In this document: positions 1 to 8,537 of the stretch, piece after piece
Layout of the letters: each line of letters begins with the position of its first letter
Position numbering within the stretch: the stretch's first letter is position 1
Assembly (NCBI GenBank): GCA_025361565.1
Contig: JANYKN010000134.1
Coordinates: 106,450-170,449 of the forward strand
Source: Bacteroidota bacterium
GTDB taxonomy: Bacteria > Bacteroidota > Bacteroidia > Bacteroidales > NBLH01
Direction of reading: 5' to 3'
Length of the DNA stretch: 64,000 bases
Made by a program: the position numbers and the translations under genes
Notes under the pieces: generated by a model
The model's input: the letters and a program-made list of their open reading frames with translations, nothing else
The model's database searches: none
Told to the model about the DNA's origin: nothing

Positions 1-1
1 T

Positions 2-1651
2 TTTATTAGTAATGGAATTGCTCTTGCTGCCAATGCCGGGGATTTTTTCTATTTCGATTTTATTTTAAAGCGCAGTACTGCCGATGTTTTAATGTTTGCC
101 GGCGAAGGTAATATCCTTACTCTTTTTAGCCTTTTTATTGTTGATTATTGGCCCGGATTTGTTTTTGTGATTGTACAAATGGTTATTATGTTTTTTGGTT
201 ATAATAAGCTAAAGCCAGAACAATTAACTACTCCTAAAAAAGGTGCATTTTATTTTTCGGGATTAGTATGGCTTTTAATCTCTGTTTATTTTACAATAGT
301 TGGTATTCGTGGTGGATTTACCGGTACCACAAGGCCAATAACCCTTGGAAATGCCGGGGTATATACCGAAAAACCGCTTGAAATGGCCATTGTGCTGAAC
401 ACACCATTTGCTATTATTAGAACGCTTAATAAAACACCACTTAAAGAAGAAACTTATTTCAGTCCCGAAGAGCTCGAAAAAATCTATTCTCCCATTCATC
501 CGGCAGATACTACCGGAACATTCAAGCCCTTAAATGTGGTGGTAATAATTATGGAGAGTTTTGCCAAAGAATATGTTGGGGCTTTAAATAAAAATCTTGA
601 CCATGGAACCTATCAGGGATATACACCTTTTCTGGATTCATTGATAGGCATTAGTAAAAGTTTTAACCATGCTTTTGCAAATGGCAGGAAATCAATTGAT
701 GCGCTGCCGTCAGTTGTTGCCAGCATCCCATCTATGGTAACGCCATATGTAACCTCAACCTATGCTTCGAATGATATCAACAGCATGGCCAGTTTGTTAA
801 AGACAAAAGGTTATCAGACCGCTTTTTTTCATGGTGCACCCAATGGTTCCATGGGTTTTGATTCGTTTATGAAAATAGCCGGATACGACAAATATTATGG
901 AATGACCGAATATGGCAACGATGCAGATTTTGATGGTTCCTGGGGCATTTGGGATGAAGAATTTATGCTCTTTATGGAAAAACAATTTAATAAAATGAAA
1001 AGCCCTTTTTTGGCAACTTTTTTCTCCGTTTCGTCACATCATCCCTTTAAAATACCAAAGAAATACGAAGGTAAGTTTAGAAAAGGTACCCTTGCCTTTC
1101 ACATCCCTATCCAGTATTCCGATTTGGCTTTGCGGCATTTTTTCGCTGTAGCTTCAAAAGAACCGTGGTTTAAAAATACGTTGTTTGTGCTTACCGCCGA
1201 TCATTCAAACCAGGCATGGCATCCGGAATATCTCACTTCAATTGGTAATTTTTCAGTCCCCATGCTTTTCTATCATCCAGGAAACCCTTATTTAAAAGGA
1301 ATGGATTCTACCGTGGTACAGCAAATGGATATTATGCCCACCATTATGCATTATCTCAATTACGATGGAAAATATGTGTCATTCGGTATAAATGCGTTTG
1401 ATAAAGGAGCCAATCATTTTGCTGTAAACTATAACAATAGTACTTATCAAATCATTAAAGGCAATTATGTTCTCCAATTTGTTGAAGAAAAAACAATTGG
1501 TTTATACAATTACATACTCGATCCACTTCTTAACAATAATTTATTGGGCAAAAAGCCTGATATTCAGGCCGAAATGGAAAAACTCCTCAAGGCATTTATT
1601 CAGCAATACAATCACCGGATGTTGCATAATGAATTGATTATGAAGAATTGA
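2..1651 (+). CDS. LTA synthase-like membrane sulfatase, 5' end missing
   Basis: The reading frame is open from the first codon of the window, so the gene begins upstream; the ATG at 92 is internal, because the residues before it (ANAGDFFYFDF, then LKRSTADVL) are typical of the family. The visible N-terminal part is hydrophobic (end of a membrane domain), followed by an extracytoplasmic alkaline-phosphatase-fold sulfatase domain. Metal and nucleophile motifs are visible: VIIMESF near the domain start, YTPFLDSL carrying the presumed Thr nucleophile, NGRKSIDALPS, and LTADHSNQ near the end. The family transfers phosphoglycerol or phosphoethanolamine groups, or cleaves sulfates, at the outer face of the cytoplasmic membrane. 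In Bacteroidota there is no lipoteichoic acid, so the substrate is unknown. No operon partner is visible downstream. Confidence 0.85.
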   Translation, partial: FISNGIALAANAGDFFYFDFILKRSTADVLMFAGEGNILTLFSLFIVDYWPGFVFVIVQMVIMFFGYNKLKPEQLTTPKKGAFYFSGLVWLLISVYFTIVGIRGGFTGTTRPITLGNAGVYTEKPLEMAIVLNTPFAIIRTLNKTPLKEETYFSPEELEKIYSPIHPADTTGTFKPLNVVVIIMESFAKEYVGALNKNLDHGTYQGYTPFLDSLIGISKSFNHAFANGRKSIDALPSVVASIPSMVTPYVTSTYASNDINSMASLLKTKGYQTAFFHGAPNGSMGFDSFMKIAGYDKYYGMTEYGNDADFDGSWGIWDEEFMLFMEKQFNKMKSPFLATFFSVSSHHPFKIPKKYEGKFRKGTLAFHIPIQYSDLALRHFFAVASKEPWFKNTLFVLTADHSNQAWHPEYLTSIGNFSVPMLFYHPGNPYLKGMDSTVVQQMDIMPTIMHYLNYDGKYVSFGINAFDKGANHFAVNYNNSTYQIIKGNYVLQFVEEKTIGLYNYILDPLLNNNLLGKKPDIQAEMEKLLKAFIQQYNHRMLHNELIMKN

Positions 1652-1731
1652 TTATTGATGATTGTCTATTTATTATTAAAGAAACAATAATCAAGTCATC
1701 TATTCAATTGCTTTGCGCAACATGTGAACTT

Positions 1732-1978
1732 AGAAACTGTTTAAATTTTATATTGAACCCACTTCGGGGTTCTAAACGTGTTGGCTTATTTTCCTCCGGT
1801 TTACACCGGAGGTTATTCATATTCAAGTCTTTCAGACTTGTGTATGATGAAAACCCTGAAAGGGTTTAATATGAATAACCATGGGTGTCAACCCATGGAA
1901 AATGAAGGACATAATACAACAACCCTGAATGGGTTGAACAATAATGTGTATTGAATAAATTAAATTTAAACAGTTTCT
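1732..1978. repeat. hairpin array bounded by 17-bp inverted repeats
   Basis: A 17-bp sequence at 1732-1748 (agaaactgtttaaattt) returns in inverted form at 1962-1978. Between them lie six short perfect hairpins at nearly regular spacing: 1755-1772, 1793-1812, 1824-1840, 1852-1866, 1879-1898 and 1921-1935. The stems differ in sequence (for example cctccggt/accggagg and ccatgggt/acccatgg), so this is a chain of different palindromes rather than one repeated unit. I have the impression that similar arrays occur in intergenic regions of other Bacteroidota genomes, but could not check this. The bounding inverted repeats suggest a MITE-like or REP-like unit that moves or is copied as a block. No transposase is present nearby. 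Confidence 0.7.
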
Positions 1979-1979
1979 T

Positions 1980-2147
1980 ATAATGTATAAAAGCTTGCTG
2001 CCTTAGGCAGTGTCAAATTATGCAACGTATTAAAGCTTGCTGCTTGAGTGAGCGCCTTATCATACGATACATAAAAGCTTGCTGCTTGGCGCAACAGGTG
2101 ATCATACAATGTATAAAAGCTTGCTGCTTGGCGCAGCAAGAAATTAT
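1980..2147. repeat. four tandem copies of a 42-bp repeat
   Basis: The core aagcttgctgc starts at 1991, 2033, 2075 and 2117, which gives an exact period of 42 bp. Copies run approximately 1980-2021, 2022-2063, 2064-2105 and 2106-2147; the last two are the most alike. Because 42 is a multiple of three, the minus strand reads as a 14-residue repeat containing AASFYTL, but there is no other sign of a gene. It begins right after the inverted repeat that ends the neighbouring hairpin array. Confidence 0.8.
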
Positions 2148-2246
2148 ATCCAAACAAAAAGTTACTTTTCAATGATGCTGGCTTTTATACAAAATATATT
2201 TGATTACTTCCTTAAATCAGTAAATGTATGATTAAATAGCCGACAA

Positions 2247-2310
2247 TCACGGGGTGAATAAATTCAGTTTAGTTTTTCAATTCCCTGAGAATTAAAGAGT
2301 CACCCCGTGA
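2247..2310. repeat. 11-bp inverted repeat with 42-nt spacer
   Basis: tcacggggtga at 2247-2257 is matched by tcaccccgtga at 2300-2310, a perfect 11-bp inverted repeat. It is GC-rich in an AT-rich background. It could be the remains of a small mobile element or a folded transcript upstream of the DUF6261-like gene. There is no T-run that would make it a simple terminator. Confidence 0.5.
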
Positions 2311-2398
2311 CTTACGCATTTTAGGTATTTATAAAGAGGCGCGGCTAAAATCAATTTTGGAGTTCTAGCACTTATTTTCCCCACTAAATTAATATATG

Positions 2399-2428
2399 TT
2401 GCATTCGTTAATATTTAAACTACCTTTA
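2399..2428 (+). promoter_or_regulatory. possible Bacteroidota promoter for the DUF6261-like gene
   Basis: TTG at 2399-2401, a 19-nt spacer and TACCTTTA at 2421-2428 resemble the Bacteroidota pattern TTTG/TAnnTTTG, with A instead of G at the last position. The ATG follows at 2470. Confidence 0.35.
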
Positions 2429-2469
2429 TCATATAAAGTCATATCATTAATCACTAAAACTAAAATTGT

Positions 2470-3216
2470 ATGTTCCTAAGTGTTCAAATGCAGAAATTAC
2501 GCAATAGCGAATTTATTCAGTTCATTGCCGACCTTCTTTCAATTTTTCAAAAACAAAACACCACAGAATTGGGTATTAAAGAACAGATCGATCCCATTAT
2601 TCCGGATCTTGAGAGTATGAAAACCATTCATGGTACGATGAAGGGTAGCGACATTTCCGATGAACTGAAAGCAATTGACGATCGCCGCGATGATTGTATC
2701 AAAGGCATTCATGCCGTTCTTGAAGGTTTTACCTATCATTTTGATACAAACATTAAAGAAGCCGCTCAAACCCTGTTAAATACAATCGACACATTTGGTG
2801 CTTCCATAGCCAAACAGAACTATCCCACCGAAACCACCTCATTGAAAGGGATAATTGATATTTTTAATACACAGGAAAAAGCTAAAAGTGCAGTAGCACT
2901 GCTTAACATAGGCACTTGGGCAAACCAGACAGAAAAAGAAAACAACTTATTTAATACACGTTACCTCGATAGGGTTGACGAAACCGCCAAACTAACCGAC
3001 GACAAAATAAAAGAACTTCGAAAATCCATCACTGAAAAATATTTTACGCTTCGTGACCATGTTACTGCACATGCCACCCTAAAACAAAACGAAAATTACA
3101 AATTGATAATAGACCAGCTAAACTCCCTGATTGAAAAATACAATGGGATTGTTAAAAAAAGGGTAGGGAATAATAAAACAGATGTTGTAGTAAAAACTGA
3201 TACTCCAGCATTATAA
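2470..3216 (+). CDS. DUF6261-like protein of unknown function
   Basis: A 248-residue soluble, mostly helical protein without signal peptide or membrane segment. The opening (QKLRNSEFIQF) and overall length resemble the Bacteroidota-restricted family DUF6261, whose function is unknown; this assignment is from memory of the family pattern, not from a search. The start at 2470 is chosen because a promoter-like site lies upstream; a second Met at residue 7 (2488) just before QKLRNSEF is an equally good start and would match the family's usual N-terminus better. The last 20 residues are basic and then polar (KKRVGNNKTD). The gene stands alone between repeats and the MntA-like gene. Members of this family often lie in variable or repeat-rich regions, so the placement is not informative about function. 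Confidence 0.6.
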   Translation: MFLSVQMQKLRNSEFIQFIADLLSIFQKQNTTELGIKEQIDPIIPDLESMKTIHGTMKGSDISDELKAIDDRRDDCIKGIHAVLEGFTYHFDTNIKEAAQTLLNTIDTFGASIAKQNYPTETTSLKGIIDIFNTQEKAKSAVALLNIGTWANQTEKENNLFNTRYLDRVDETAKLTDDKIKELRKSITEKYFTLRDHVTAHATLKQNENYKLIIDQLNSLIEKYNGIVKKRVGNNKTDVVVKTDTPAL

Positions 3217-3453
3217 TGAGTAATTGGAAAGACTTACTCTGATCCATCATTTTTATGGAGATGAAAACAGGGTTTAATTAAATAAAAAAGAAGAATAAAA
3301 AATTTGTTAAATAATATTCTTATGCTGATTATGTTAAGTTGTTAGGCAATTCTAAAATACTTTGGATGTAGATGACAATGCTCCAACTGATAAATCCGAT
3401 AATAAAGGATATGGTGATTGAGTTCGTTGTGTATAGGATTAGTTGAAACAAGC

Positions 3454-3485
3454 AACAAACTAAAGCATAAATGTTTTAGTTTGTT
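3454..3485. terminator. inverted repeat, possible terminator or leader hairpin
   Basis: aacaaactaaa at 3454-3464 pairs with tttagtttgtt at 3475-3485 (11 bp, 10-nt loop), and the pairing continues outward with one bulge. It is AT-rich, lies 240 bp after the preceding gene and 135 bp before the next, and has no strong T-run, so its role is uncertain. Confidence 0.4.
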
Positions 3486-3583
3486 TGCTATTAAAGAGAG
3501 TAAAAGTTGTTTTCGTTTTGCAGATTGGAGATAAAAAGGACTCTATTTATTGCTTCATCTGTGACTATCCACAAAAAACTCTA

Positions 3584-3615
3584 TTGAATGGATATCTCTA
3601 AATTTCTTATATTTG
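3584..3615 (+). promoter_or_regulatory. Bacteroidota-type promoter of the MntA-like gene
   Basis: TTG at 3584-3586, a 21-nt spacer and TATATTTG at 3608-3615 fit the Bacteroidota consensus TAnnTTTG. The ATG of the MntA-like gene begins only five bases after the -7 element, so the transcript would start at or next to the start codon, making a leaderless mRNA likely if this promoter is used. Confidence 0.5.
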
Positions 3616-3619
3616 TAAT

Positions 3620-3931
3620 ATGAATTTGATTGATTTAAATAAAGATAAGCTAATTGAGCTATGTGATAATCACAAGGTAAAGGAGTTGTATATATTTGGA
3701 TCAATCCTAACTGATAAATTTAACAATTCAAGCGATATTGATTTAATTGTTGATTTTAAAGGAGTTGATTTATATGATTACTTTGATAATTACATGGATT
3801 TAAAAGAGAATTTGGAAAAATTGTTTCATAGGTCAATTGATTTGTTAGAAAACCAAGCGATAAGAAATCCAATATTCAGAAAGATAATTGAAAGAGATAA
3901 AAGATTAGTCTATGAACGAAAAAGTGCTTAA
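3620..3931 (+). CDS. mntA: MntA-like nucleotidyltransferase (antitoxin type)
   Basis: A 103-residue minimal nucleotidyltransferase. The nucleotide-binding and metal motif is clear: FGSILTD, then nine residues on SSDIDLIVDF, i.e. GS-x(n)-DxD; a third acidic position follows in RSIDLLEN. Proteins of this size and pattern are the MntA partner of HepT. In studied pairs MntA adds AMP to a tyrosine of the HEPN ribonuclease HepT and so silences it. Here the next reading frame (ATG at 3912, overlapping the last 20 bases) begins exactly like hepT but breaks after about 23 codons, so the antitoxin appears orphaned. Codon use is very AT-rich, in line with a horizontally moved cassette. Confidence 0.85.
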   Translation: MNLIDLNKDKLIELCDNHKVKELYIFGSILTDKFNNSSDIDLIVDFKGVDLYDYFDNYMDLKENLEKLFHRSIDLLENQAIRNPIFRKIIERDKRLVYERKSA

Positions 3932-4043
3932 ATGGTTGCATGATATCAAGCAAGCAACCGATGAAATTGATTCATTTTTTGCCATAAGGAGTAAACGGAA
4001 TTTGGCTGTCTTCTTATTCTTACTACTGCTTTATTTTAAGTAA
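3912..4043 (+). pseudogene. hepT: truncated hepT (HEPN toxin) remnant
   Basis: The frame overlapping the end of the MntA-like gene starts MNEKVLKWLHDIKQATDEID, which matches the first helix of HepT-type HEPN toxins. After residue 23 the sequence changes to an unrelated basic-hydrophobic tail (SKRNLAVFLFLL) and stops at 4043, giving 43 codons against about 110-120 for an intact HepT. The RxxxxH ribonuclease motif and the AMPylated tyrosine region are absent. It looks like a 5' fragment left by a deletion whose right border lies just before the DUF433 gene. The toxin cannot be active as written. Seen directly: the overlap, the start and the early stop. The deletion is inferred. Confidence 0.7.
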
Positions 4044-4064
4044 TTTTACATAAAAAATATTACG

Positions 4065-4292
4065 ATGGAATATAATAAATACATCATTCGAAATCCTGAA
4101 ATAATGCTAGGTAAACCCATTATCAAAGGCACAAGGATTACTGTGGAACTAATCATGCGAAAACTTGCCGGCGGATATACTATTGAAAACATACTTACCA
4201 GCTATCCACACCTAAATAAAGAACAAATTTATGCTGCATTTGAATATGCTGCTGATATTATTGCCAACGAGGAGGTTTTTGAAGTAGCATGA
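4065..4292 (+). CDS. DUF433 antitoxin-like protein
   Basis: A 75-residue protein of the DUF433 type, with a helix-turn-helix-like fold expected. Motifs seen: NPEIMLGKPIIKGTRITVELI, here cited only as its hallmark core GKPIIKGTRI, then ILTSYPHL and the typical AAFEYAADI near the C-terminus. The family is regularly encoded directly before a DUF5615 PIN-like protein and is thought to be the antitoxin and DNA-binding repressor of the pair. That is the arrangement here: its stop codon overlaps the next ATG by four bases (ATGA at 4289-4292), indicating translational coupling. It lies 21 bp after the broken hepT, so two toxin-antitoxin-like cassettes sit end to end. Confidence 0.9.
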   Translation: MEYNKYIIRNPEIMLGKPIIKGTRITVELIMRKLAGGYTIENILTSYPHLNKEQIYAAFEYAADIIANEEVFEVA

Positions 4293-4636
4293 TAATCTTT
4301 GACGAAAATATCGAAGAATATTGGATTCAACTTTTTAAAAACAAGGGATACGAGTATTTTTCAATTCGCGAAAATTGTGCAGGTATTTCTGATAAGGAAG
4401 TAATTGAAATTGTTAGAAAGAAAAAAGGTATACTGATTACCGAAGATAAAGATTTTGGAGAATTACTCTTTTCACATGGAATTGAAAAAATATCAGTTTT
4501 GTTTATACGATATGACCAACCAAAATATGATCAAATTGAAAAATATTTCTTAAAATGTATTGAAGATTATCTTCAAAATCCAGAAATCAGTTTTATCACT
4601 ATAACAAAAAATAAGATTAGAAATAGGAAAATGTAG
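4289..4636 (+). CDS. DUF5615 PIN-like toxin
   Basis: A 115-residue protein of the DUF5615 (Mut7-C/PIN-like) family. The acidic residues expected of a PIN-type nuclease site are seen at the very N-terminus (MIIFDENIEEYW), at ISDKEVIEIV and in the ITEDKDFGEL motif; a basic C-terminal tail follows (KNKIRNRKM). The family is regarded as the toxin partner of DUF433 proteins, presumably an RNase, though few members have been tested. The start codon overlaps the antitoxin stop. The gene ends 27 bp before the end of the convergent SSP411 gene. Length and motifs suggest it is intact, in contrast to the neighbouring hepT. Confidence 0.88.
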   Translation: MIIFDENIEEYWIQLFKNKGYEYFSIRENCAGISDKEVIEIVRKKKGILITEDKDFGELLFSHGIEKISVLFIRYDQPKYDQIEKYFLKCIEDYLQNPEISFITITKNKIRNRKM

Positions 4637-4662
4637 TTGTTCAAAGAACAAAGTTCTAATTA

Positions 4663-6693
4663 CTAATAACTAATTTCCAATAATCCCAAAGCCTCTTCAA
4701 CACTAAATACCGGCATCTTACAAACCCTATCACGGCAAACATAAATGGTAGTCTTGACCTCATTATACCTGTCTTTTAATATAGGAATTTCAGATTTGTG
4801 AATACTTCCCGCAATAATGGATGGAGGAATTTGGTGTTGATCTAGTGCAATCCTGAATTCTAAGGCATTTTTTCCAATAATTGCAATTTCATGAGGTGGA
4901 TAAACAAAGTTTGCAAGCAAAATTGCCCAATTTGAATAATAAGCACCACTCATTTTAATGTCATCTTTCACGTTTTGAAGCATTTGCTCTGCTATTTTTA
5001 GGTAATTATCGTTGTAAAACAAGTGTCCTAAGTTGAACAGATTTCTAGCCATGGCAGAGTTTGAAGCAGGAATTACATTGTCGTTGATTTCCATTTTGCG
5101 GGCAATCAGTTTTGGATCAATATCTGAGGTGTAATAGAACATCGCTGAATTGTTATCGTAAAAATGTATAATTGCATATTCCACCAGATTTTGCGCAATA
5201 ATTAACCATTTCTCTTCAAAAGTAGCCTGATAAAGAGCTATAAATGCATCAATCGTAAAAGCGCAATCATCAAGAAATGCATTGATACTTGCCTTTCCAT
5301 TTTTATAATTTCTATAAAGCCTGAAATCTTTATCCATCATTTTTTCAGTCAGGAAATTCGCATTTTGTATTGCTTTTTTTAGGAAAGATTCATCATTAAA
5401 AGTACGGTATGCATCAATATATCCTTTGAGCATGAGCGAATTCCAAGCAGTAAGCACTTTGTCGTCCAAACCTGGTCTAATTCTGCTCTCACGTTCTTTT
5501 AATACTTTTTGGTTTAGGATATTTATTTTTTCCAACAAGTCTTTTTCTGAAAACTTATATTTTTCTGCAAATTTTGCAGGTTCTTCCTTTCTTTGCAGTA
5601 TATTTTTTTTATGCTCCCAATTACCTTGTTCGGTAACTTGGTAGTATTGGCAATAAATATCAGAATCATTTCCAAGCAAATTGTCAACTTCCTGTTTATT
5701 CCAAACATAAAATTTTCCTTCTTCGCCTTCGCTGTCTGCATCTAGTGAAGAATAAAAAGCACCTTCGGATGAACAAAGTTCTCGTTCAATGAATCCAAGT
5801 GTTTGATAAACAACCCTTTTATATTCCTCTATTTTAGTACGTTGATAAGCATGGGAATATAAACTTACTAGTTGAGAATTATCGTACAACATTTTTTCAA
5901 AATGCGGAACTTTCCAGTACCTATCTACCGAATAACGGGCAAATCCGCCTCCAGCCTGATCATAAATTCCTCCATATGCCATTTTATCAAGGGTTTTGAT
6001 TATATGTTCAAATACCTCAGTTTCATTGGAATGATATGCATATATCAGAAGAAATTCATAGGAATTGGGCATAGGAAATTTGGGGGCACGGTTGTTTCCA
6101 CCTTCTACATTATCAAATTGGGGCTTCCATAAATCTACAATCTCTTTTAATTCGAATTCTATATATTCTGATTTAATTTGCTTTAATTCAAATCCATCTG
6201 CTCTCAACATGCTATTTGTTAAGTTTGTAGCAGCTGTATAAAGTTTCTGTCTTTCCTTGCCATATATGTTGGCTAAGCTGTTCAGGATATGTTTCCATTG
6301 ATCTATTTGAAAATAGGTTCCGCCATAAATAGGCCGCTCATCTGGCAAAGCAAAACAATTTAATGGCCAGCCACCGCTGCCTGTCATCATTTGAACCGCT
6401 TCCATATAAATCTGATCAATATCCGGACGTTCCTCACGGTCCACTTTAATACAAACAAAATGGCGGTTCATGATTTCAGCTACACCTTCATTTTCAAATG
6501 ATTCATGTTCCATAACATGACACCAATGACAAGCGGAATATCCAATACTGATAAGTAGTATTTTATCTTCAACTTTGGCTTTTTTTAAAGCCTCTTCGCC
6601 CCATGGATACCAGTTTACCGGATTATGAGCATGCTGCAAAAGGTAAGGGCTACTTTCATTAATCAGATTGTTGGTGTGTTCAAGTGTTTTCAT
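4663..6693 (-). CDS. SSP411/YyaL-family thioredoxin-domain protein
   Basis: A 676-residue protein of the widely conserved DUF255/YyaL (spermatogenesis-associated protein 20-like) family. It has an N-terminal thioredoxin-like domain with the sequence [17 protein letters not shown], then [11 protein letters not shown] with the CxxC at Cys55-Cys58, followed by an (alpha/alpha)6-barrel-like region with [13 protein letters not shown] and EKMLYDN, and the end domain with the conserved CRDRVC and LLEI. The biochemical role is not settled; resemblance to N-acylglucosamine epimerase-type barrels has been noted for the family. Length is normal. The start is at the first Met before the conserved N-terminus. 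It is on the opposite strand to the toxin-antitoxin genes and transcribed away from the region 6694-6943, which carries no gene I trust. Confidence 0.9.
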   Translation of the reverse strand: MKTLEHTNNLINESSPYLLQHAHNPVNWYPWGEEALKKAKVEDKILLISIGYSACHWCHVMEHESFENEGVAEIMNRHFVCIKVDREERPDIDQIYMEAVQMMTGSGGWPLNCFALPDERPIYGGTYFQIDQWKHILNSLANIYGKERQKLYTAATNLTNSMLRADGFELKQIKSEYIEFELKEIVDLWKPQFDNVEGGNNRAPKFPMPNSYEFLLIYAYHSNETEVFEHIIKTLDKMAYGGIYDQAGGGFARYSVDRYWKVPHFEKMLYDNSQLVSLYSHAYQRTKIEEYKRVVYQTLGFIERELCSSEGAFYSSLDADSEGEEGKFYVWNKQEVDNLLGNDSDIYCQYYQVTEQGNWEHKKNILQRKEEPAKFAEKYKFSEKDLLEKINILNQKVLKERESRIRPGLDDKVLTAWNSLMLKGYIDAYRTFNDESFLKKAIQNANFLTEKMMDKDFRLYRNYKNGKASINAFLDDCAFTIDAFIALYQATFEEKWLIIAQNLVEYAIIHFYDNNSAMFYYTSDIDPKLIARKMEINDNVIPASNSAMARNLFNLGHLFYNDNYLKIAEQMLQNVKDDIKMSGAYYSNWAILLANFVYPPHEIAIIGKNALEFRIALDQHQIPPSIIAGSIHKSEIPILKDRYNEVKTTIYVCRDRVCKMPVFSVEEALGLLEISY

Positions 6694-6943
6694 GGTTAAA
6701 TCTGTTGGTTCATTATCATCGAATCAGAAAAAATAAACTCAGAATAATGATCATAAAGATAATTATTTTATTTAGATCGATTCTAAATAAAATAAATTTG
6801 AGACTTGATTTTATAATTTATAAGCATGAGGATATAAATCAGAGAAGAAATTCTGAATCAGTTTGTTTGTGTTTTGTATTTTGGAATTTAGCAATTTGAA
6901 TATTACAGAATTTTTATATTGTACTAACCAAATATTTTGTCAG

Positions 6944-7474
6944 TTATTCTTTAAACCTAAATCCATTTAAAAAAAGGTTTTGATAATTAATATTTGGTAA
7001 TTCTTTGGCTGAAACATATAAAAATCCGAGTGCATTCTTGTCGATCCAGCCTTTAACTGCATATTGCAAGCCTGCAGCATTTTCCCAGTAATCAATTACG
7101 CCTTGTGCATCAGGGTTTGAATCCAAGGTGTGGCCTTTACCGTATCCTGCCGAACCTGTAATTTCAAAACTTGTTTTTAAATGATCCATATATGAAATTA
7201 ACAAATCCTGAAGTTCTTCTTTGCTTGAGCCAGCTAGCTTATCTTCAAATAAAACCAAAATGAGTCCATATTTGCAGGACTGAACTTCTGTTTCACCAAG
7301 GTAAAGTAGTAGGTCATCTTCCGATTTTTGAACTTCAAATTTCCCAGGATCAGCCGGAAAATAACTGGAATAACCAGTTTCGCTTATCTGGTATTTGGAA
7401 AAATGAGGAACTTGACCAAATATTTGTGATGCGATAACCACGAAAAATGGAATCATCCAAAATAGTTTTTTCAT
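6944..7474 (-). CDS. exported protein of unknown function
   Basis: A 176-residue protein with a clear signal peptide (MKKLFWMIPFFVVIASQIFG, cleavage expected before QVPHF). I do not recognise the family. The mature part begins with a short motif around FSKYQISETGYSSYFPADPG and alternates predicted strands and helices; there is one cysteine (SCKYG), so it is not a lipoprotein and has no disulfide pair. The pattern, a small exported domain of about 150 residues with paired beta-hairpins, resembles the many Bacteroidota periplasmic proteins of unknown role. It lies 58 bp downstream of the TerC gene on the same strand, so co-transcription with terC is possible. Confidence 0.7.
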   Translation of the reverse strand: MKKLFWMIPFFVVIASQIFGQVPHFSKYQISETGYSSYFPADPGKFEVQKSEDDLLLYLGETEVQSCKYGLILVLFEDKLAGSSKEELQDLLISYMDHLKTSFEITGSAGYGKGHTLDSNPDAQGVIDYWENAAGLQYAVKGWIDKNALGFLYVSAKELPNINYQNLFLNGFRFKE

Positions 7475-7532
7475 ATTTTCTTATTTTTTGTGTTCATTAA
7501 TTTAACGCACAACTTTATCATATTATTTCGCA

Positions 7533-8537
7533 TTAATTAAAAGGCTTGGTTTCAGGATCCGTTCTTTTTTTTAGGAGAGAAACCATAATTCCAATCATCA
7601 AACTCATCAATATAAAAATGAGTGATAACGAAGATGGAAATTCATATAAATCTACTACCAACATTTTAATTCCAACATAAGCCAAAATAATAATTAAACT
7701 GTATTTTAAATAATAGAATTTATCAAGTATTCCAGCAAGAAAGAAATAGAGGGTTCGAAGTCCTAATATGGCAAATATGTTTGAGCTGAATACCAAAAAC
7801 GGATCAGTCGTTACTGCAAATATTGCCGGAATTGAATCGACAGCAAATAATACATCCGAAAACTCAACCACAACCAGACATGCCAAAGCTACTGTAGCGG
7901 TTCTCTTTCCATTCAATATGATCATGAATTTTCCATCATGCGGTTCCCATGAAATCGGAAGAAATCTTGATAACAATTTAATGGCTGAGCTGTTTTTAAA
8001 ATCGTGACTTTCGTGTTTGGTATGAAGCATTTTAAAAGCAGAATATAACAATAGCAGACCAAAAAAATATCCAACCCATTGAAAATGTCTTAATAATGAT
8101 GCTCCAAGTAATATAATTGTTCCTCTTAATACAATCGCACCTAAAATGCCCCAAAATAAAATACGGTGTTGGAATTTTGGTGGTATTTTAAAATAGCTAA
8201 AAATCAACGCAATCACAAAGATATTGTCTAAACTCAGTGATTTTTCAATTATATATCCGGTTATGTATTTTATAACTGCACCAGTAGGGGAAATTTCAGT
8301 AATATCAATATGTCCGGTGTTATTTTGATATATAAAATAAACAGGTATACAGAACAAAAGGGCTAAACTAACCCAAATAAAGGTCCAATAAAGTGATTGC
8401 CTGATGGATATTACTTCATCTTTTTTATGAAAAACACCGAGATCAATTGCAAGTACTATAAAAATTATCAAAATAAACAGTATCCATATAATAACCATTT
8501 CTAAAATTTTAATTTCGTTTAAAGGAACCATTAACAT
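7533..8537 (-). CDS. TerC/Alx-family integral membrane protein
   Basis: A 334-residue membrane protein with about nine hydrophobic segments. TerC signatures are clear: AIDLGVFHK near residue 30, EKSLSLDNIFVIALIF, and VVVEFSDVLFAVDSIPAIFAV shortened here to EFSDVLFAVDSIPA, with the acidic residues expected to line a cation path. TerC/Alx/MeeF-type proteins export Mn(II) or assist metal loading of secreted enzymes in studied bacteria; tellurite resistance is the historical name. Two start codons compete (8537 and 8531). A second, shorter TerC paralogue of a different subfamily lies at 16762-17529. No riboswitch of the yybP-ykoY type could be recognised upstream. Confidence 0.9.
   Translation of the reverse strand: MLMVPLNEIKILEMVIIWILFILIIFIVLAIDLGVFHKKDEVISIRQSLYWTFIWVSLALLFCIPVYFIYQNNTGHIDITEISPTGAVIKYITGYIIEKSLSLDNIFVIALIFSYFKIPPKFQHRILFWGILGAIVLRGTIILLGASLLRHFQWVGYFFGLLLLYSAFKMLHTKHESHDFKNSSAIKLLSRFLPISWEPHDGKFMIILNGKRTATVALACLVVVEFSDVLFAVDSIPAIFAVTTDPFLVFSSNIFAILGLRTLYFFLAGILDKFYYLKYSLIIILAYVGIKMLVVDLYEFPSSLSLIFILMSLMIGIMVSLLKKRTDPETKPFN

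Larger units (their letters stand above)
1652..2469. other. 818-bp gene-free stretch made of repeats
   Basis: No convincing gene is seen between the sulfatase and the DUF6261-like gene. The stretch holds a hairpin array bounded by inverted repeats (1732-1978), a four-copy 42-bp tandem repeat (1980-2147) and a long-spaced 11-bp inverted repeat (2247-2310), each listed separately. A short open frame through the hairpins and one antisense to the tandem repeat exist, but both follow the repeat structure rather than protein-like composition. Confidence 0.7.
3217..3619. other. 403-bp gene-free stretch
   Basis: AT-rich sequence with stops in all frames I followed. It contains a hairpin at 3454-3485 and, at its right end, a promoter-like pair of hexamers for the MntA-like gene. 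Nothing else could be recognised. Confidence 0.6.

Noticed and set aside
1648..1869. Open frame of 73 codons through the hairpin array
   Set aside because: Its length is set by the palindromes; composition is unlike neighbouring proteins and no start signal precedes it.
1980..2147. CRISPR-like array
   Set aside because: The four units are directly adjacent and vary throughout; there are no unique spacers between constant repeats and no cas gene.
1978..2172. Minus-strand frame with 14-residue AASFYTL repeats
   Set aside because: Explained by a 42-bp tandem repeat whose period is a multiple of three; kept only as a repeat.
6684..6899. Plus-strand frame of 71 codons in the gap before the SSP411 gene
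   Set aside because: Starts inside the SSP411 gene on the opposite strand, with very basic and hydrophobic composition and no promoter or ribosome site.
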